Notes: generated by a model not told the origin, from the sequence alone. A stretch of DNA of 64,000 nucleotides from Psychrobacter sp. NG25 (GCF_015234355.1 NZ_JADGMV010000002.1:549476-613475), one strand, 5' to 3'; counted from the stretch's first letter, positions 17,420 through 27,528 are shown. Translations and numbers: made by a program.

Positions 17420-18571
17420 TTATTGACTAAGCTGCTGCTCAACCAAGGTTATCCAGTAATCAATGCCAATGGCTAAAATACCGTCGTTAAAATCATAAAG
17501 TGAGTTATGTAGAGCAGTACCGCCACACTCGCCTTCACCATTACCAATCAAAATATAACAACCATCAATCTCACGTAACATAAATGAGAAATCCTCACTG
17601 ATTGTGTATCGTTCACAATTGCCATTTACGTTATCAGCGCCAACCACTTTTTTTGCCGCTGTGACAGCATGAGTCGTCTCAACTGGAGCATTGACCGTAG
17701 ACAAACAAGTGCTGTTGAAGTGATATTCATAATCAACTCCTGCAGATATACACTGCCCTTCCACCACACGTTCAATGGCCTTTTCAATTTTACCCAATGC
17801 TGAATCGGTAAAACTGCGCGTGTCACCAGTGATCGTAACTTGTGAAGGAATAACATTAACCGTACCATTGGTCTCAAAGTTGGTCACTGAGATTATAGCG
17901 GTTTCATCTATGGCACTTAAATTACGCGAAACAATCGTTTGCAATGCAGTAACCACTTGCGCACCAACAACGATCGGATCTGTACCCATATGCGGTAATG
18001 CCGCATGCCCACCAGTGGCATTGATAACAATTTTAAAGCTGCTTTCACTTGCCATCAATGAGTTTGGTCTAGTTATAAACTGTCCTGCTGGAACACCAGG
18101 GATATTATGCATACCATATATGGCGTCCATCTTCCAGCGGGTGAATAAGCCGTCAGCAATCATTGCTTTTGCACCAGTAGCTCGCTCTTCATCTGGCTGA
18201 AAAATGAAATGCACTGTACCATCAAAGCGTTTATTATTTGCCAGTGCGTAAGCAGCCCCTAGCAACATAGCAGTATGCCCATCATGCCCGCAAGCATGCA
18301 TCACGCCATCATTCTTTGAGGTATGGCTGAACGTGTTTTGTTCATGTATTTGTAGCGCATCTATATCAGCACGTAGACCAATTGAGCGCGCACTAGTACC
18401 ATTTTTTAAAATGCCAACCACACCAGTGCCACCAATATTGCGATGAACTTCCAGTCCAAACTCTTCGAGTTTATTAGCGACAAATTCTGCAGTCTTAAAC
18501 TCTTTGGTACTCAGCTCAGGGTGCTGATGTATATGATGACGCCATTCGACTACTTTTTGTTCTAAATTCAT
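17420..18571 (-). CDS. M20-family amidohydrolase / N-acyl-amino acid deacylase
   Basis: This metallohydrolase of 383 residues is of the hippuricase/IAA-amino acid hydrolase type. Metal-binding residues are visible in MHACGHDGHT (Cys94, His96, Asp97, His99), and the dimerisation-domain motif GGHAALPHMGTDPI is present. AAGGAC precedes the ATG. It is the last gene of the operon starting at 23402. Its family includes DoeB2, a deacetylase of N2-acetyl-2,4-diaminobutyrate in ectoine breakdown, as well as hippurate hydrolases. Deacylation of an N-acyl amino acid is safe; the exact substrate is not. Confidence 0.87.
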   Translation of the reverse strand: MNLEQKVVEWRHHIHQHPELSTKEFKTAEFVANKLEEFGLEVHRNIGGTGVVGILKNGTSARSIGLRADIDALQIHEQNTFSHTSKNDGVMHACGHDGHTAMLLGAAYALANNKRFDGTVHFIFQPDEERATGAKAMIADGLFTRWKMDAIYGMHNIPGVPAGQFITRPNSLMASESSFKIVINATGGHAALPHMGTDPIVVGAQVVTALQTIVSRNLSAIDETAIISVTNFETNGTVNVIPSQVTITGDTRSFTDSALGKIEKAIERVVEGQCISAGVDYEYHFNSTCLSTVNAPVETTHAVTAAKKVVGADNVNGNCERYTISEDFSFMLREIDGCYILIGNGEGECGGTALHNSLYDFNDGILAIGIDYWITLVEQQLSQ

Positions 18572-18650
18572 GAATATGTCCTTTTATTGCTATTAAAAAA
18601 GCTTCCTCATTACCGTTATTCCTCCACCAATATAAGCTTATCAATGGAAA

Positions 18651-19451
18651 TTATTTCTCACCATTTAGCAATTTACCGTAGCCTGAACATTTAGCTGTTT
18701 TGCCACAAAGTTGCATAGAATGCCAAAATAGAGCTGAATTACTAGAAATGATAGGAATACCATATTTATCTTCAAGATACTGAATATGTTCTACTGCTCG
18801 AAGACTGGTACAAGACATAAATATTGCTTCTGCTCCAGTATCTTTTACAAGGATTTCAATACCCTCTTCAAAACTACTTAATGACGCTTTATGAATCATA
18901 TTATCATCCATAATCCCTAACCCAGTTAATGCGACTAATTCAAAACCAGAATCTTCTAATCGCAGTTTAAGTTGGTAGTTAACATCGGTTGGATAGGGAG
19001 AAAATATAGCTATTTTCTTTGCGTTAAGATGTTTAAAGGCTGCTTTTGCAGCAGACCATGGGTTTGTAGTAGGTATATCACCACGCCCTTCTGTCAGCAG
19101 GTTGGAGACTTTTTCTTCACCAATCACAAAGGAGGCAGAGGTACATGCAAATGCCATAACATCCATTGGTAGTCCGTCCGCCACCAGTAACGCAGCTGCA
19201 CCAATGCTTGCAGCAACTTCATCCAACGCTTCTGGTGTCATGCCGTTTTTTTTAAATACGCGATTGCTGAATAAGGACGCTTGTTCTGCCAGTAAATGTG
19301 ACCAATCTGTTTCTAAAGTATGATCATTGGCTAATTGCACCAGACCAATATGTACTCTGTCTGGACGAGGTGCAGGCGTAAATGTCAACTTGATCTCAAA
19401 ATCATTAAATTGCTCAAGATTCATATTCATATCCATTGTTATTTCCGTCAT
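18651..19451 (-). CDS. Asp/Glu racemase superfamily protein (maleate isomerase / arylmalonate decarboxylase / EutA-like)
   Basis: This protein of 266 residues has the two-cysteine active site of the superfamily, Cys103 in FACTSAS and Cys214 in MSCTSLR. The one-domain arrangement matches maleate cis-trans isomerase, arylmalonate decarboxylase and the ectoine utilisation protein EutA. Several ATG codons are clustered at the N-terminus; the first is used, but the ATG at 19436, preceded by GGAA, is possible. It lies 79 bp upstream of the M20 gene and downstream of an amino acid permease. The likely role is racemisation or isomerisation of a pathway intermediate. Confidence 0.83.
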   Translation of the reverse strand: MTEITMDMNMNLEQFNDFEIKLTFTPAPRPDRVHIGLVQLANDHTLETDWSHLLAEQASLFSNRVFKKNGMTPEALDEVAASIGAAALLVADGLPMDVMAFACTSASFVIGEEKVSNLLTEGRGDIPTTNPWSAAKAAFKHLNAKKIAIFSPYPTDVNYQLKLRLEDSGFELVALTGLGIMDDNMIHKASLSSFEEGIEILVKDTGAEAIFMSCTSLRAVEHIQYLEDKYGIPIISSNSALFWHSMQLCGKTAKCSGYGKLLNGEK

Positions 19452-19549
19452 AGCAATACTGTATCCATCATATTGCTATATTTAGAATAGTGATAATTGA
19501 ACGTTTTATCAGTGTTATATCTGAAGGATAATAAAAGAGTGATACTTGG

Positions 19550-20896
19550 TTAGATAGTCGTCGCAATTTTCGGGCTCTCAACATTAATTTCTTTATCTTT
19601 TCTAATGGCATAAATAATTCCTGCAACAAAAGCTAGTCCCGTTACCAGTACAATGTACAGTTTGATAGAAGTAATTGAATTGTATATAAGAATCCCTTGC
19701 ACCACACCAGCAAGGCCTACTAGCGTATAAAATGCCCATAAAGGAACTTTTTTACCAAACTCTCGCGTTGCCCAAGCATGTGGAAATTTACTAGGCAACA
19801 TTGCAATTGATACCATCATAAAAATACCAATACAGATATCAGTAAGAATGTAGGTATTTGCGATAGTACTGATATCCCAACCAAGAATGATTGGTAGCAT
19901 AGAGGCCAGCCAACAAAGCGTTAAAATCTTCCAAGGAGTGCCTCTTCTATTGGTAACAGCGAAGCTTTTTGGGAACCATCCATCATGCGTAGCTGCTTGA
20001 ATAGGTTGTACATAAGAGGCATAAACACTATTAATGGTTGTCGACAGAGCCATAAATGGTCCGCAGATCATAAAAAACACGAATAATGGTGTTGAGAGAA
20101 CTTCTCGCGCAACAAGGGTCATAGGCTGGTTAGCAACTTCATCAATAGGAAGAACACCACTGGCTACGACCGAAACGCCAAGATAGATTATAAAAATTGT
20201 AGCGGTTGTACCTATCATCGCGAAAGGAATGTCTTTTTTAGGATTTTTGGCGTATTTACTAAAATACATTAGATAGTATTGGGCATATGTTGCAAAAGAA
20301 AGTAAGCAAGCTGCTTTAAAGATACCTAGATTACCTTGGGATGCAAAATCTGGATTTGCTTGTGGTGAAAGAAGGCTAAAGTCAACTTGCCCAAAGCCAA
20401 TTAGAATAAATGTCGCAACACCAACCAACAGCAGAGTTGTCATTATGTTTTGGAATCTAGATAGAGTATCTAGACCAAATAAATTCACAATATAGAATAC
20501 CGTTAAACCTGCAATGGCACCCGCTGAAGGAGTGACTGAGGGAAGTAAGGAGTTTATGTAAAACCCTAGCGCTAATGCATATATAGCGACCGTAGGAAAA
20601 TATAGAAAGAAGCTTACAACGTACATGCCCGCATATTTTTTGCCAAGTATTCTACTAATAAGAGCGTAAGGGCCACCATCTAAAACCATCGCACCACTCG
20701 CAAATAACATAGGTATGTTATAGAGCAGTCCAAATATAAGTGCAATGCCAAAAGCCAACCACAAAGCATGTCCAGTGAGTCCAATACCTGCACCGACAAG
20801 CGAAAACAGCCCAGCACCGACACAAATGCCGATCCCCATGGCTAATAGCGTCCATTTGCCCAGAATATGATGATTTCTGTCTAAAGAATTTGACAT
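19550..20896 (-). CDS. APC-family amino acid permease
   Basis: This membrane protein of 448 residues has about 12 hydrophobic segments and the N-terminal APC signature around GIGICVGAGLFSLVGAGIG. AGGGA lies before the ATG. It is the only transporter in this operon, so it should import the operon's substrate, an amino acid, amino acid derivative or small conjugate. Confidence 0.87.
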   Translation of the reverse strand: MSNSLDRNHHILGKWTLLAMGIGICVGAGLFSLVGAGIGLTGHALWLAFGIALIFGLLYNIPMLFASGAMVLDGGPYALISRILGKKYAGMYVVSFFLYFPTVAIYALALGFYINSLLPSVTPSAGAIAGLTVFYIVNLFGLDTLSRFQNIMTTLLLVGVATFILIGFGQVDFSLLSPQANPDFASQGNLGIFKAACLLSFATYAQYYLMYFSKYAKNPKKDIPFAMIGTTATIFIIYLGVSVVASGVLPIDEVANQPMTLVAREVLSTPLFVFFMICGPFMALSTTINSVYASYVQPIQAATHDGWFPKSFAVTNRRGTPWKILTLCWLASMLPIILGWDISTIANTYILTDICIGIFMMVSIAMLPSKFPHAWATREFGKKVPLWAFYTLVGLAGVVQGILIYNSITSIKLYIVLVTGLAFVAGIIYAIRKDKEINVESPKIATTI

Positions 20897-21029
20897 CTTA
20901 TTTTATTCCCTATTAATATTCAGTGGATATATCACTTCCGATGTGATTTTTTAGAGCGGTCAAAGTACCTATAGCTGTCCTTTTATATGGGATTCACCTA
21001 TACGCCTCTTTCATCCGCTCTTGATGCTA

Positions 21030-22208
21030 TTAGTCAATAATAATTAATTCAGGTTCAGCTCGTTTTGTTAACCACTCTGCACCATCTTCTGTAATGACAA
21101 TGTTTTCTTCATGCAACATCATTTTGTCTAACGCATAGGTCATACCTGGCTCTAGAGTAAGCACCATACCTGGTAGAAGAACGGTATTATCCGTGGCGGT
21201 ATGAGAAGGACGTTCGGTCAACTCCATACCCAAACCATGACCCAGACGACCAATGTCACTTCCTAACGCTCCATTGGCTTCTAATACATTCCACATTGCA
21301 TTGTAGATATCTGTTGTAGTTGCGCCAGGACGCGCGGCTTCAAAGCCTTTAGTCGTAGCCTCATAAGTAGCGCGATAAGCCGCTTTCGTTTGTTCGCTAG
21401 CACGACCAAACGCCCAGTTACGATCAAAATCAGAAAAATAACCATCCCAGACGGCGCCAGTATCAATTAACAAGACGTCACCAGAATCGATGACTCGATC
21501 AGTGGGTCCCATCAAAATCTCGTAATAACCATCTGGCCCTGACCCTGCGATAACAAAAGGTGTCTCGTCAACGCCCTCTCTCATCATATCTATACTAAAT
21601 TGTTTACAGATTTCACGTTCTGTCATGCCCACTTTTGCGTATGTCGGTATTTTGTCAAAACCTGCATTTGTGATACGACAAATTTCACGAGTCTTGGCAA
21701 TCTCAGCTTCTGATTTGATTTGACGTAATGTATGTACATCAAGTGACACATCAACAAAATCACTGCTTACCATGCTAGTCAGCAATGCATAGTTGTTGAT
21801 GGGCATTCGTAAATGAGACTCTATACCTAATGTAGCGCCGATTCGTCCATGCTTACGAGGCAGCGTATTAAGAGTATTGGCCAATAGACTAATGCCATCG
21901 TCTTCTGGCTGAGGTGAAGCCCAAGTGTATATATCTTCAATCCAAGTTTCTGCCATGCCGGTAGCTCCTATTTTAGGAATAACGGCAATGGGTTTCCCTG
22001 CTGCTGGCACAACGACAAACCAAGGACGAGTGGGACTACGCCAGAATTGAGATAAAAAACCAGTAAAGTATCGAACATTTGGTTCAGTAGTAAAAATCAT
22101 TGCATCGAGTTTGCGCTTATACATCATTTTCTGAGCATTTTCTGTTCTGGTTTCAAACTCTTTTTGAGTAAACCCTCTTGTGAGTTCGTTCATATTTATA
22201 ACATCCAT
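21030..22208 (-). CDS. M24-family metallopeptidase/hydrolase (Xaa-Pro dipeptidase, ectoine hydrolase DoeA/EutD-like)
   Basis: This pita-bread enzyme of 392 residues has a creatinase/prolidase N-domain and an M24 catalytic domain. All five metal ligands appear intact: Asp249, Asp260, His324 (in GHGLGMEL), Glu353 (in TLEPGM) and Glu367 or 368. Ectoine hydrolase belongs to this family, and the N-terminal pattern (TEPNVRYFTGF, then RPWFVVVP) is of that type to my recollection. The neighbours (EutA-like, M20, AsnC regulator) fit that reading. A dipeptidase for a Xaa-Pro or other small peptide is the alternative. Confidence 0.85.
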   Translation of the reverse strand: MDVINMNELTRGFTQKEFETRTENAQKMMYKRKLDAMIFTTEPNVRYFTGFLSQFWRSPTRPWFVVVPAAGKPIAVIPKIGATGMAETWIEDIYTWASPQPEDDGISLLANTLNTLPRKHGRIGATLGIESHLRMPINNYALLTSMVSSDFVDVSLDVHTLRQIKSEAEIAKTREICRITNAGFDKIPTYAKVGMTEREICKQFSIDMMREGVDETPFVIAGSGPDGYYEILMGPTDRVIDSGDVLLIDTGAVWDGYFSDFDRNWAFGRASEQTKAAYRATYEATTKGFEAARPGATTTDIYNAMWNVLEANGALGSDIGRLGHGLGMELTERPSHTATDNTVLLPGMVLTLEPGMTYALDKMMLHEENIVITEDGAEWLTKRAEPELIIID

Positions 22209-22244
22209 GTATATTGAAATTTGTTTATATAATCAGATTTTATT

Positions 22245-23402
22245 TTAAGAAGTGACTAATTGCATGGCCTGCTGTAAATCAAGAATTAAGTCGTCAGTAT
22301 TTTCCAGACCTATATTCAGTCTAACTAGACGGCCTTCATAATCTTTATTTGGGCGTTCGATAGAGGGGTAAACTAAGGCCAGACTGGTTACACCACCCCA
22401 GCTCATACCAATTTTGAATAGCGCTAAAGAATTAATAAAATTTTCAACTTCAAGCGCGCTGACATAGTCTTTGAAAATAAAAGAGAAAACACTGCTAGAG
22501 CCTGTGAAATCACGTTTCCAAAACTCATGACCAGGACAAGAAGGTAAGGCGGGATGTAACACTTGCTCAACGTTAGGATTTTCTGCTATCCAGTGGGCAA
22601 CTGTGAGCGTTGATTTTTCAAGATGAGCAAGTCGAATGGCTAGTGTTTGCAAACCTCTAAGCGCTAAACTACAATCATCTGGAGACACGGCGAGCCCTAA
22701 CTGCTTAAAAGTGGCACCTACTTTTGCTTTTAACTTTTCAGAATTTACGGAAACAGTACCTAAAAGCAAATCACTATGCCCGCCGACATACTTAGTCAGT
22801 GCTTGAATACTAATATCAACATCATGACCAAATGCATCAAAGTGTACTCCTGCTGCATAAGTATTATCTAATGCAACGATGACGTCACTCTTGTGAGCTT
22901 CGACACAAATGGCTGGAATATCTTGTACTTCCATAGTGACGGAACCAGGGCTTTCAACCCATATCAAAGTAGTATTTTCTCTAATAAGATGAGAAATATC
23001 AGCGCCTAGCATTGGATCATATGCCTCAACTTCGATACCTAAGTTTTTAAGCATACCTTGCGCCATCTCTTTACTTGGGCCATAGGCAGAATAAGGTACT
23101 AAAGCATGACTTCCACTCTGGCAAGTGGCCAAATAAACCAACGCAATTGCAGCTTGTCCTCCTGGAACGGTAAAAGTATGATGTGCATTCTCTAGCTCGG
23201 CTATACGTTCCGCTAATTCAATGGTCGTCGGCGTTCCGTATAAACCGTAACTATAACCATTTTGTTTTTGATCCCAGCCATCAACTACGTCCGATTGTTT
23301 TTCAAACAAAACAGTAGAGCCTCTATAGGTGGGAGTAACTAGAGACTTAAAACCTGGATTGGATAAAACTTGAGGTTGAGTTAATTTAGTTTGCCAATGC
23401 AT
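22245..23402 (-). CDS. Cys/Met-metabolism PLP enzyme (cystathionine beta/gamma-lyase family)
   Basis: This fold-type I PLP enzyme of 385 residues has PLP-contacting Asp179 in ALDNTYAAG and the Schiff-base lysine at 204 in ALTKYVGGHSD. It resembles MetC-type beta-lyases more than gamma-synthases. AAAGGA precedes the ATG. As first gene of the operon, divergent from an AsnC regulator, it probably performs a beta- or gamma-elimination on the imported amino acid or a pathway intermediate. It replaces the aminotransferase (DoeD) or dehydratase (EutB) known from ectoine clusters, which is the odd element here. Confidence 0.87.
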   Translation of the reverse strand: MHWQTKLTQPQVLSNPGFKSLVTPTYRGSTVLFEKQSDVVDGWDQKQNGYSYGLYGTPTTIELAERIAELENAHHTFTVPGGQAAIALVYLATCQSGSHALVPYSAYGPSKEMAQGMLKNLGIEVEAYDPMLGADISHLIRENTTLIWVESPGSVTMEVQDIPAICVEAHKSDVIVALDNTYAAGVHFDAFGHDVDISIQALTKYVGGHSDLLLGTVSVNSEKLKAKVGATFKQLGLAVSPDDCSLALRGLQTLAIRLAHLEKSTLTVAHWIAENPNVEQVLHPALPSCPGHEFWKRDFTGSSSVFSFIFKDYVSALEVENFINSLALFKIGMSWGGVTSLALVYPSIERPNKDYEGRLVRLNIGLENTDDLILDLQQAMQLVTS

Positions 23403-23503
23403 ACTTATTTCCTTTAAGTATTGTTAATTTGTACTTGTAAGTTTAGCTTTTTTGCTATAAGAATAACGGTCTGAATATAGCCATTAAATGGGAAAAATTA
23501 CCA

Positions 23504-23971
23504 ATGAAGACAGCTGATTTGCTAGATAATTTCGATAAGGAGATATTGCGCGTTTTGCAAGAGGATAATAAAACCTCCTTAAAATTTCTTTCTGAAAAAG
23601 TTTGTCTATCTATAGCATCCGTTCAACGCAGAATAAAAAAGATGGAGGACAATGGTGTTATTGCTACTAATACAGCAATCGTTGATCCTATAAAAATCGG
23701 GAAACTCATTACTATTGTTGTTGAAATACATATAGAAAAATCTCATTCATCAGATTTAGAAACGCTAAAAAAGTCCTTTTCATCACCGTCGATACAGCAG
23801 TGTTACTACGTAACAGGGGATGCGGATTTTATTTTGATTTTGGTGGTATCAAGCATGGAAGAGTATAGTGTTATTAGGAAAGAATTGTTCTATGACAATC
23901 CTAATATTAAGTGGTTTAGAACGATGATAGTGATGGATCGCGTGAAATCGACATTGCATCAATTGATATAG
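23504..23971 (+). CDS. Lrp/AsnC-family transcriptional regulator
   Basis: This regulator of 155 residues has an N-terminal winged HTH (DKEILRVLQEDNKTS through SVQRRIKKMEDNG) and a C-terminal RAM ligand-binding domain with the typical VTGDADFILILVV strand. It is divergent from the PLP lyase operon, 101 bp away, and probably controls it in response to an amino acid. The ectoine regulator DoeX is also an AsnC/Lrp protein. Confidence 0.88.
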   Translation: MKTADLLDNFDKEILRVLQEDNKTSLKFLSEKVCLSIASVQRRIKKMEDNGVIATNTAIVDPIKIGKLITIVVEIHIEKSHSSDLETLKKSFSSPSIQQCYYVTGDADFILILVVSSMEEYSVIRKELFYDNPNIKWFRTMIVMDRVKSTLHQLI

Positions 23972-24211
23972 CTTCATAAAACTTAGTTAGGGTCTAAACA
24001 GGCTGAGATAATATAAAAAAGATTAAAGTACACGCTATTTTCATAACTACTGAAGTGTTGACCTATGCTGTTCATATTTTAATCATTAAATTTATATGTA
24101 ACGGCTTTATTACCGTATAGCACTCTTATCAGACCTTACAAGAAGAAATTTTGAAATATCGTTGAGTCTAGTAGGATATTTTTGAATAGCTATTAAATTT
24201 AAGAGAATACT

Positions 24212-24886
24212 ATGAAAGTTTTACAATTTAGCTCAATTATCGCGTTAGTGACATTAACCACGCTGGCCGGTTGCCAGCATACGGATAAAACGTTAGAGGG
24301 TTCACTAGAAATAAAGCCATCCAACGTCATGCAGAAATTGTTTAGTATCAATACGGATGAAGTATTTTATATCACTTTCCCTGACCATAAGAATCAAGTG
24401 GAATTGACAAATTTTATCAGCGCCAATGACAGCCAAGGTAGCAAACCATATGTGAGAGGTGTATTAGCAAATAATAAAAATTATTCAGCGTCGCTGGACT
24501 ATACCAATATCACCGCGTTAAACAGCTCAGAAGATAAAAATGTTTTTAAATTTATCGCTCCTTATACACTAACCAATACTACCCCTGTATCAGATGAAGC
24601 GCTGTCTAATTTAGATAATCCAAACCTTCCTAGCAGCTCACTTTATTTAGGATTTTTTGAGCTAGATTACAACACCAATAATATCACTCAACATAATCAA
24701 CAGCTCTTAGGGAAGTACAGTACGCTGACTGACATAAACTATGATGGACAAGAGACTGTCAATGTCAGCATACGTCAGTACCCAACAGAAACCGACCAAA
24801 ATAAAAACGTCAGGTCTAGTATTCATGCTCTGACGTTTAAAGCGGGCGAAAAGATGACACTGATTGATAATGTGGTTGTGGAATAA
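24212..24886 (+). CDS. putative lipoprotein of unknown function
   Basis: This 224-residue protein begins with a signal peptide ending in a lipobox (TLAG-C, Cys20), so it should be lipidated and exported. AAGAGAA precedes the ATG. The rest is hydrophilic with no domain that I recognise. The neighbours do not suggest a pathway. The gene downstream on the other strand ends only 4 bp away. Confidence 0.75.
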   Translation: MKVLQFSSIIALVTLTTLAGCQHTDKTLEGSLEIKPSNVMQKLFSINTDEVFYITFPDHKNQVELTNFISANDSQGSKPYVRGVLANNKNYSASLDYTNITALNSSEDKNVFKFIAPYTLTNTTPVSDEALSNLDNPNLPSSSLYLGFFELDYNTNNITQHNQQLLGKYSTLTDINYDGQETVNVSIRQYPTETDQNKNVRSSIHALTFKAGEKMTLIDNVVVE

Positions 24887-24890
24887 GTGT

Positions 24891-25115
24891 TTAGTTCATT
24901 TGAGTCCCTGTCACGCTTGTTTTTACCTGCATGATTAGTGATAAGCAATAAAGGATTACTGCTAAGGCTAAAAAAATAAAAGTCAGAGGTAAAAACAAGC
25001 TGTCTTGAAGCACGCCATCAGAAGCAATGCCACCATAAAACAAGCTTTCCATCAGCCCAGACATTCCAGCGAGGGCCAGCATAATTGAGCCACTGATAAA
25101 TAATTTAGATGTCAT
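24891..25115 (-). CDS. small two-helix membrane protein of unknown function
   Basis: This 74-residue protein has two hydrophobic segments (about residues 5-25 and 40-63) and short polar ends. A clear GGAGC site lies before the ATG on the minus strand. No family is recognised. It converges on the lipoprotein gene with 4 bp between stops, leaving no room for a separate terminator. Confidence 0.6.
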   Translation of the reverse strand: MTSKLFISGSIMLALAGMSGLMESLFYGGIASDGVLQDSLFLPLTFIFLALAVILYCLSLIMQVKTSVTGTQMN

Positions 25116-25348
25116 GAAAGCTCCATAGGCTGATATTTAAGAATAATAAGTCATTTTAAATTTAGAAGTATTCATCAAGTCATGAGTGCCTAGGCATGTA
25201 TCCTACATGAAATAATACGCATATTGGGCGCTCTCCTATTTTTTCATAAACTATTCATACTCGGTCTTTAAAAATATCAATATTCGTTAAAATGCATTTA
25301 GCAGTCGTTGACTATAAAAATTTGTGCGATCAAGCTGTAGACCCAAAC

Positions 25349-26242
25349 TCAAATCGCTATCATGTGCTCTACCAAAAAATCTAAAAAAACGCGTGTTTTT
25401 GGTGAGACCATATCTCGCTTTAAATAAATAGCGTAAGTAGCACTAAGTTCTTCATAGGGACTAAAAATATGATCTGGCATGACTTGAACCAATGACCCGT
25501 TCGCCAATTCACTTTTAACAGCCCACAGTGGTATTAGCGTCAGACCTGTATGATTTAATACCAGCTGCTTCTGACCATTCACTGAGTTCACTGAAACCTG
25601 ACTATTAATCATCAACTTTTTACTATCTTCTGCTATCAAAAACCACTCTTTCCAACCGTTATAACCATATCGGATACATTGGTGATCAGCTAGTTCGTCA
25701 ATGCTACAAGGCGTGCCATTATTTTTTAAATATTTGGGGCTTGCACACAGTAGAAAATCATTAAATACCAAGCGTCTTGCAATCATGGTCGAATCAGATA
25801 AGCGTCCACTTCGGATAGCGACGTCAATATTTTCTTCTATAAGATCTACAACCCGTTCTGTTAACTCAATTTTTATATCAATATCTGGATATAACGACAT
25901 AAATTTCGGTATCAATGGTAATACCATACTTTCACCAAAACCGACTGTCATGCTTATTTTAAGCTTACCCTGTGGCGTTATTTGTAAGTCATTAACAGCT
26001 CTTTTGGCATTATCAAACTCTGACACAATTCGCTGAGAGTATTCGTAATATTTGTGCCCCGCTTCAGTCAAACTGGTGTTTCTGGTCGTTTTATTGAGCA
26101 GACGTACCCCCAACTCCTTTTCGAGCACCGCTAACTGCCGTGAAATAGAAGACGGCTGTACATCAAAGATGCGGCTGGCCTCTGAAATGCTACCGGTTTC
26201 GACAACACTATTGAAATATGCCAATCGATTTATTGAGCTCAT
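25349..26242 (-). CDS. LysR-family transcriptional regulator
   Basis: This regulator of 297 residues has the LysR HTH (SINRLAYFNSVVETGSISEA, then SISRQLAVLEKELG) and a C-terminal effector domain of the AaeR/DmlR group. The frame is open for a further 72 codons, but the ATG at 26242 has GAGGAG upstream and gives the standard N-terminus. It is divergent from the oxidoreductase gene at 26411 and likely regulates it. Confidence 0.88.
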   Translation of the reverse strand: MSSINRLAYFNSVVETGSISEASRIFDVQPSSISRQLAVLEKELGVRLLNKTTRNTSLTEAGHKYYEYSQRIVSEFDNAKRAVNDLQITPQGKLKISMTVGFGESMVLPLIPKFMSLYPDIDIKIELTERVVDLIEENIDVAIRSGRLSDSTMIARRLVFNDFLLCASPKYLKNNGTPCSIDELADHQCIRYGYNGWKEWFLIAEDSKKLMINSQVSVNSVNGQKQLVLNHTGLTLIPLWAVKSELANGSLVQVMPDHIFSPYEELSATYAIYLKRDMVSPKTRVFLDFLVEHMIAI

Positions 26243-26410
26243 TGCCACTCCTCTATTAAGTTGATAGGTATTCCATTTAACTGTAACCATGGCTTGCTCA
26301 AAAAGCAAAAGTAATTTGTTTACTGGGTAATGGCTTGCTGGATTAGCAACGTCTAAACTGATTGTCCTGAAACAAACAATAAGACATTCACACCAGTAAA
26401 GGGTAATAAC

Positions 26411-27388
26411 ATGAAAGCGATGATCATTAAAGAAATCGGTACAACTGCAGTTTTTCAATTGGCAGAAAAACCAAAACCAACGGCAACACTAGGTCACATG
26501 GTTGTGGAAGTGAAAGCCACTAGTGTGAATCCTATTGATACCATGCTGCGCTCAGTCGAGCTGCCTTGGTCGGAGAATTTGCCAGAGATACTACACGGTG
26601 ATGTAGCTGGCATTGTGAGCGAGATAGGTGCCGACGTCACTGAATTTAGTGTTGGTGACGAAGTTTATGGTATGGCTGGTGGCCTTAACGGTATTGATGG
26701 TGCACTTGCTGAATTCATGTTGGTTGATGTGCGTTTGATGGCTAAAAAGCCTAAAACACTCAGTATGAAGCAAGCCGCAGCCCTGCCGTTAGTCGCACTC
26801 ACTTCTTATGAGGCACTCGTACAAAAAATGAATGTCAAAGAAGGCGATAATGTCTTAATTCATGGTGCAACAGGAGGCGTTGGTCATATTGCCGTTCAGC
26901 TAGCAAAAGTACTTGGCGCGACAGTCACCGCTACCTACTCTCCTGCTAATAGTGCACTACCACAAACACTAGGCGCGGATCATCTAGTGGATTATACAAC
27001 AGCGGAAGTTGATGACTATGTGGCGACGTATACTGACGGTGTGGGTTTTGACAAAGTTTTCGATACGGTGGCTGGTGATAATATTCAAAAATCTTTTCAA
27101 GCTGTTAGATTCAATGGCCATGTCGCCACTATTTTACCCATTGCAGATCCATTGCAAGTTGCTCTCAAAGCCTTATCCTTTCATGGTGTTTTGGTGCTCA
27201 TTCCATTATTTCATGGCATCAACCATGAATCGCACGGTCGTATCCTGACAATGATTGCAGAGCTGGTTGATAGTGGCAAAATCACGCCTATCATAGATGA
27301 TAGTAACTACTCTATTTGGGAAGTAGCACGCGCGCATGACCATCTTGAATCAGGTAAAGCAGTGGGTAAGATCACGCTTACTGTATAG
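26411..27388 (+). CDS. zinc-free MDR oxidoreductase (NADPH:quinone reductase-like)
   Basis: This medium-chain dehydrogenase/reductase of 325 residues has a GroES-like N-domain and a Rossmann domain with GATGGVG at 152-158. Residues of the catalytic or structural zinc are not evident, which points to the quinone oxidoreductase/enoyl reductase group. AAGGG precedes the ATG. The LysR gene divergent to it suggests induction by an electrophile or quinone; the substrate is unknown. Confidence 0.87.
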   Translation: MKAMIIKEIGTTAVFQLAEKPKPTATLGHMVVEVKATSVNPIDTMLRSVELPWSENLPEILHGDVAGIVSEIGADVTEFSVGDEVYGMAGGLNGIDGALAEFMLVDVRLMAKKPKTLSMKQAAALPLVALTSYEALVQKMNVKEGDNVLIHGATGGVGHIAVQLAKVLGATVTATYSPANSALPQTLGADHLVDYTTAEVDDYVATYTDGVGFDKVFDTVAGDNIQKSFQAVRFNGHVATILPIADPLQVALKALSFHGVLVLIPLFHGINHESHGRILTMIAELVDSGKITPIIDDSNYSIWEVARAHDHLESGKAVGKITLTV

Positions 27389-27487
27389 TGGTAGTGGTAG
27401 TGGTAAGGTTACTGAATACACACGGTCACAGGCTTTGAACTCCACTATCCTAGTGCCCTGACTTAGACCCCATTGAGAAAAATGAGT

Positions 27488-27528
27488 AAAAACCAATATT
27501 CCACGCCAAGAATGGATAATGGTTTTTT
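27488..27528 (+). terminator. probable terminator after the MDR oxidoreductase gene
   Basis: An imperfect stem pairs AAAAACCA...TATTCC with GGATAATGGTTTTTT around an 11-base loop, ending in six T residues, about 100 bp after the stop. One or two bulges are present. Confidence 0.5.

Noticed and set aside
27389..27410. Triple GTAGTG microsatellite after the oxidoreductase stop
   Set aside because: Only three units of six bases; too short to call a meaningful repeat.
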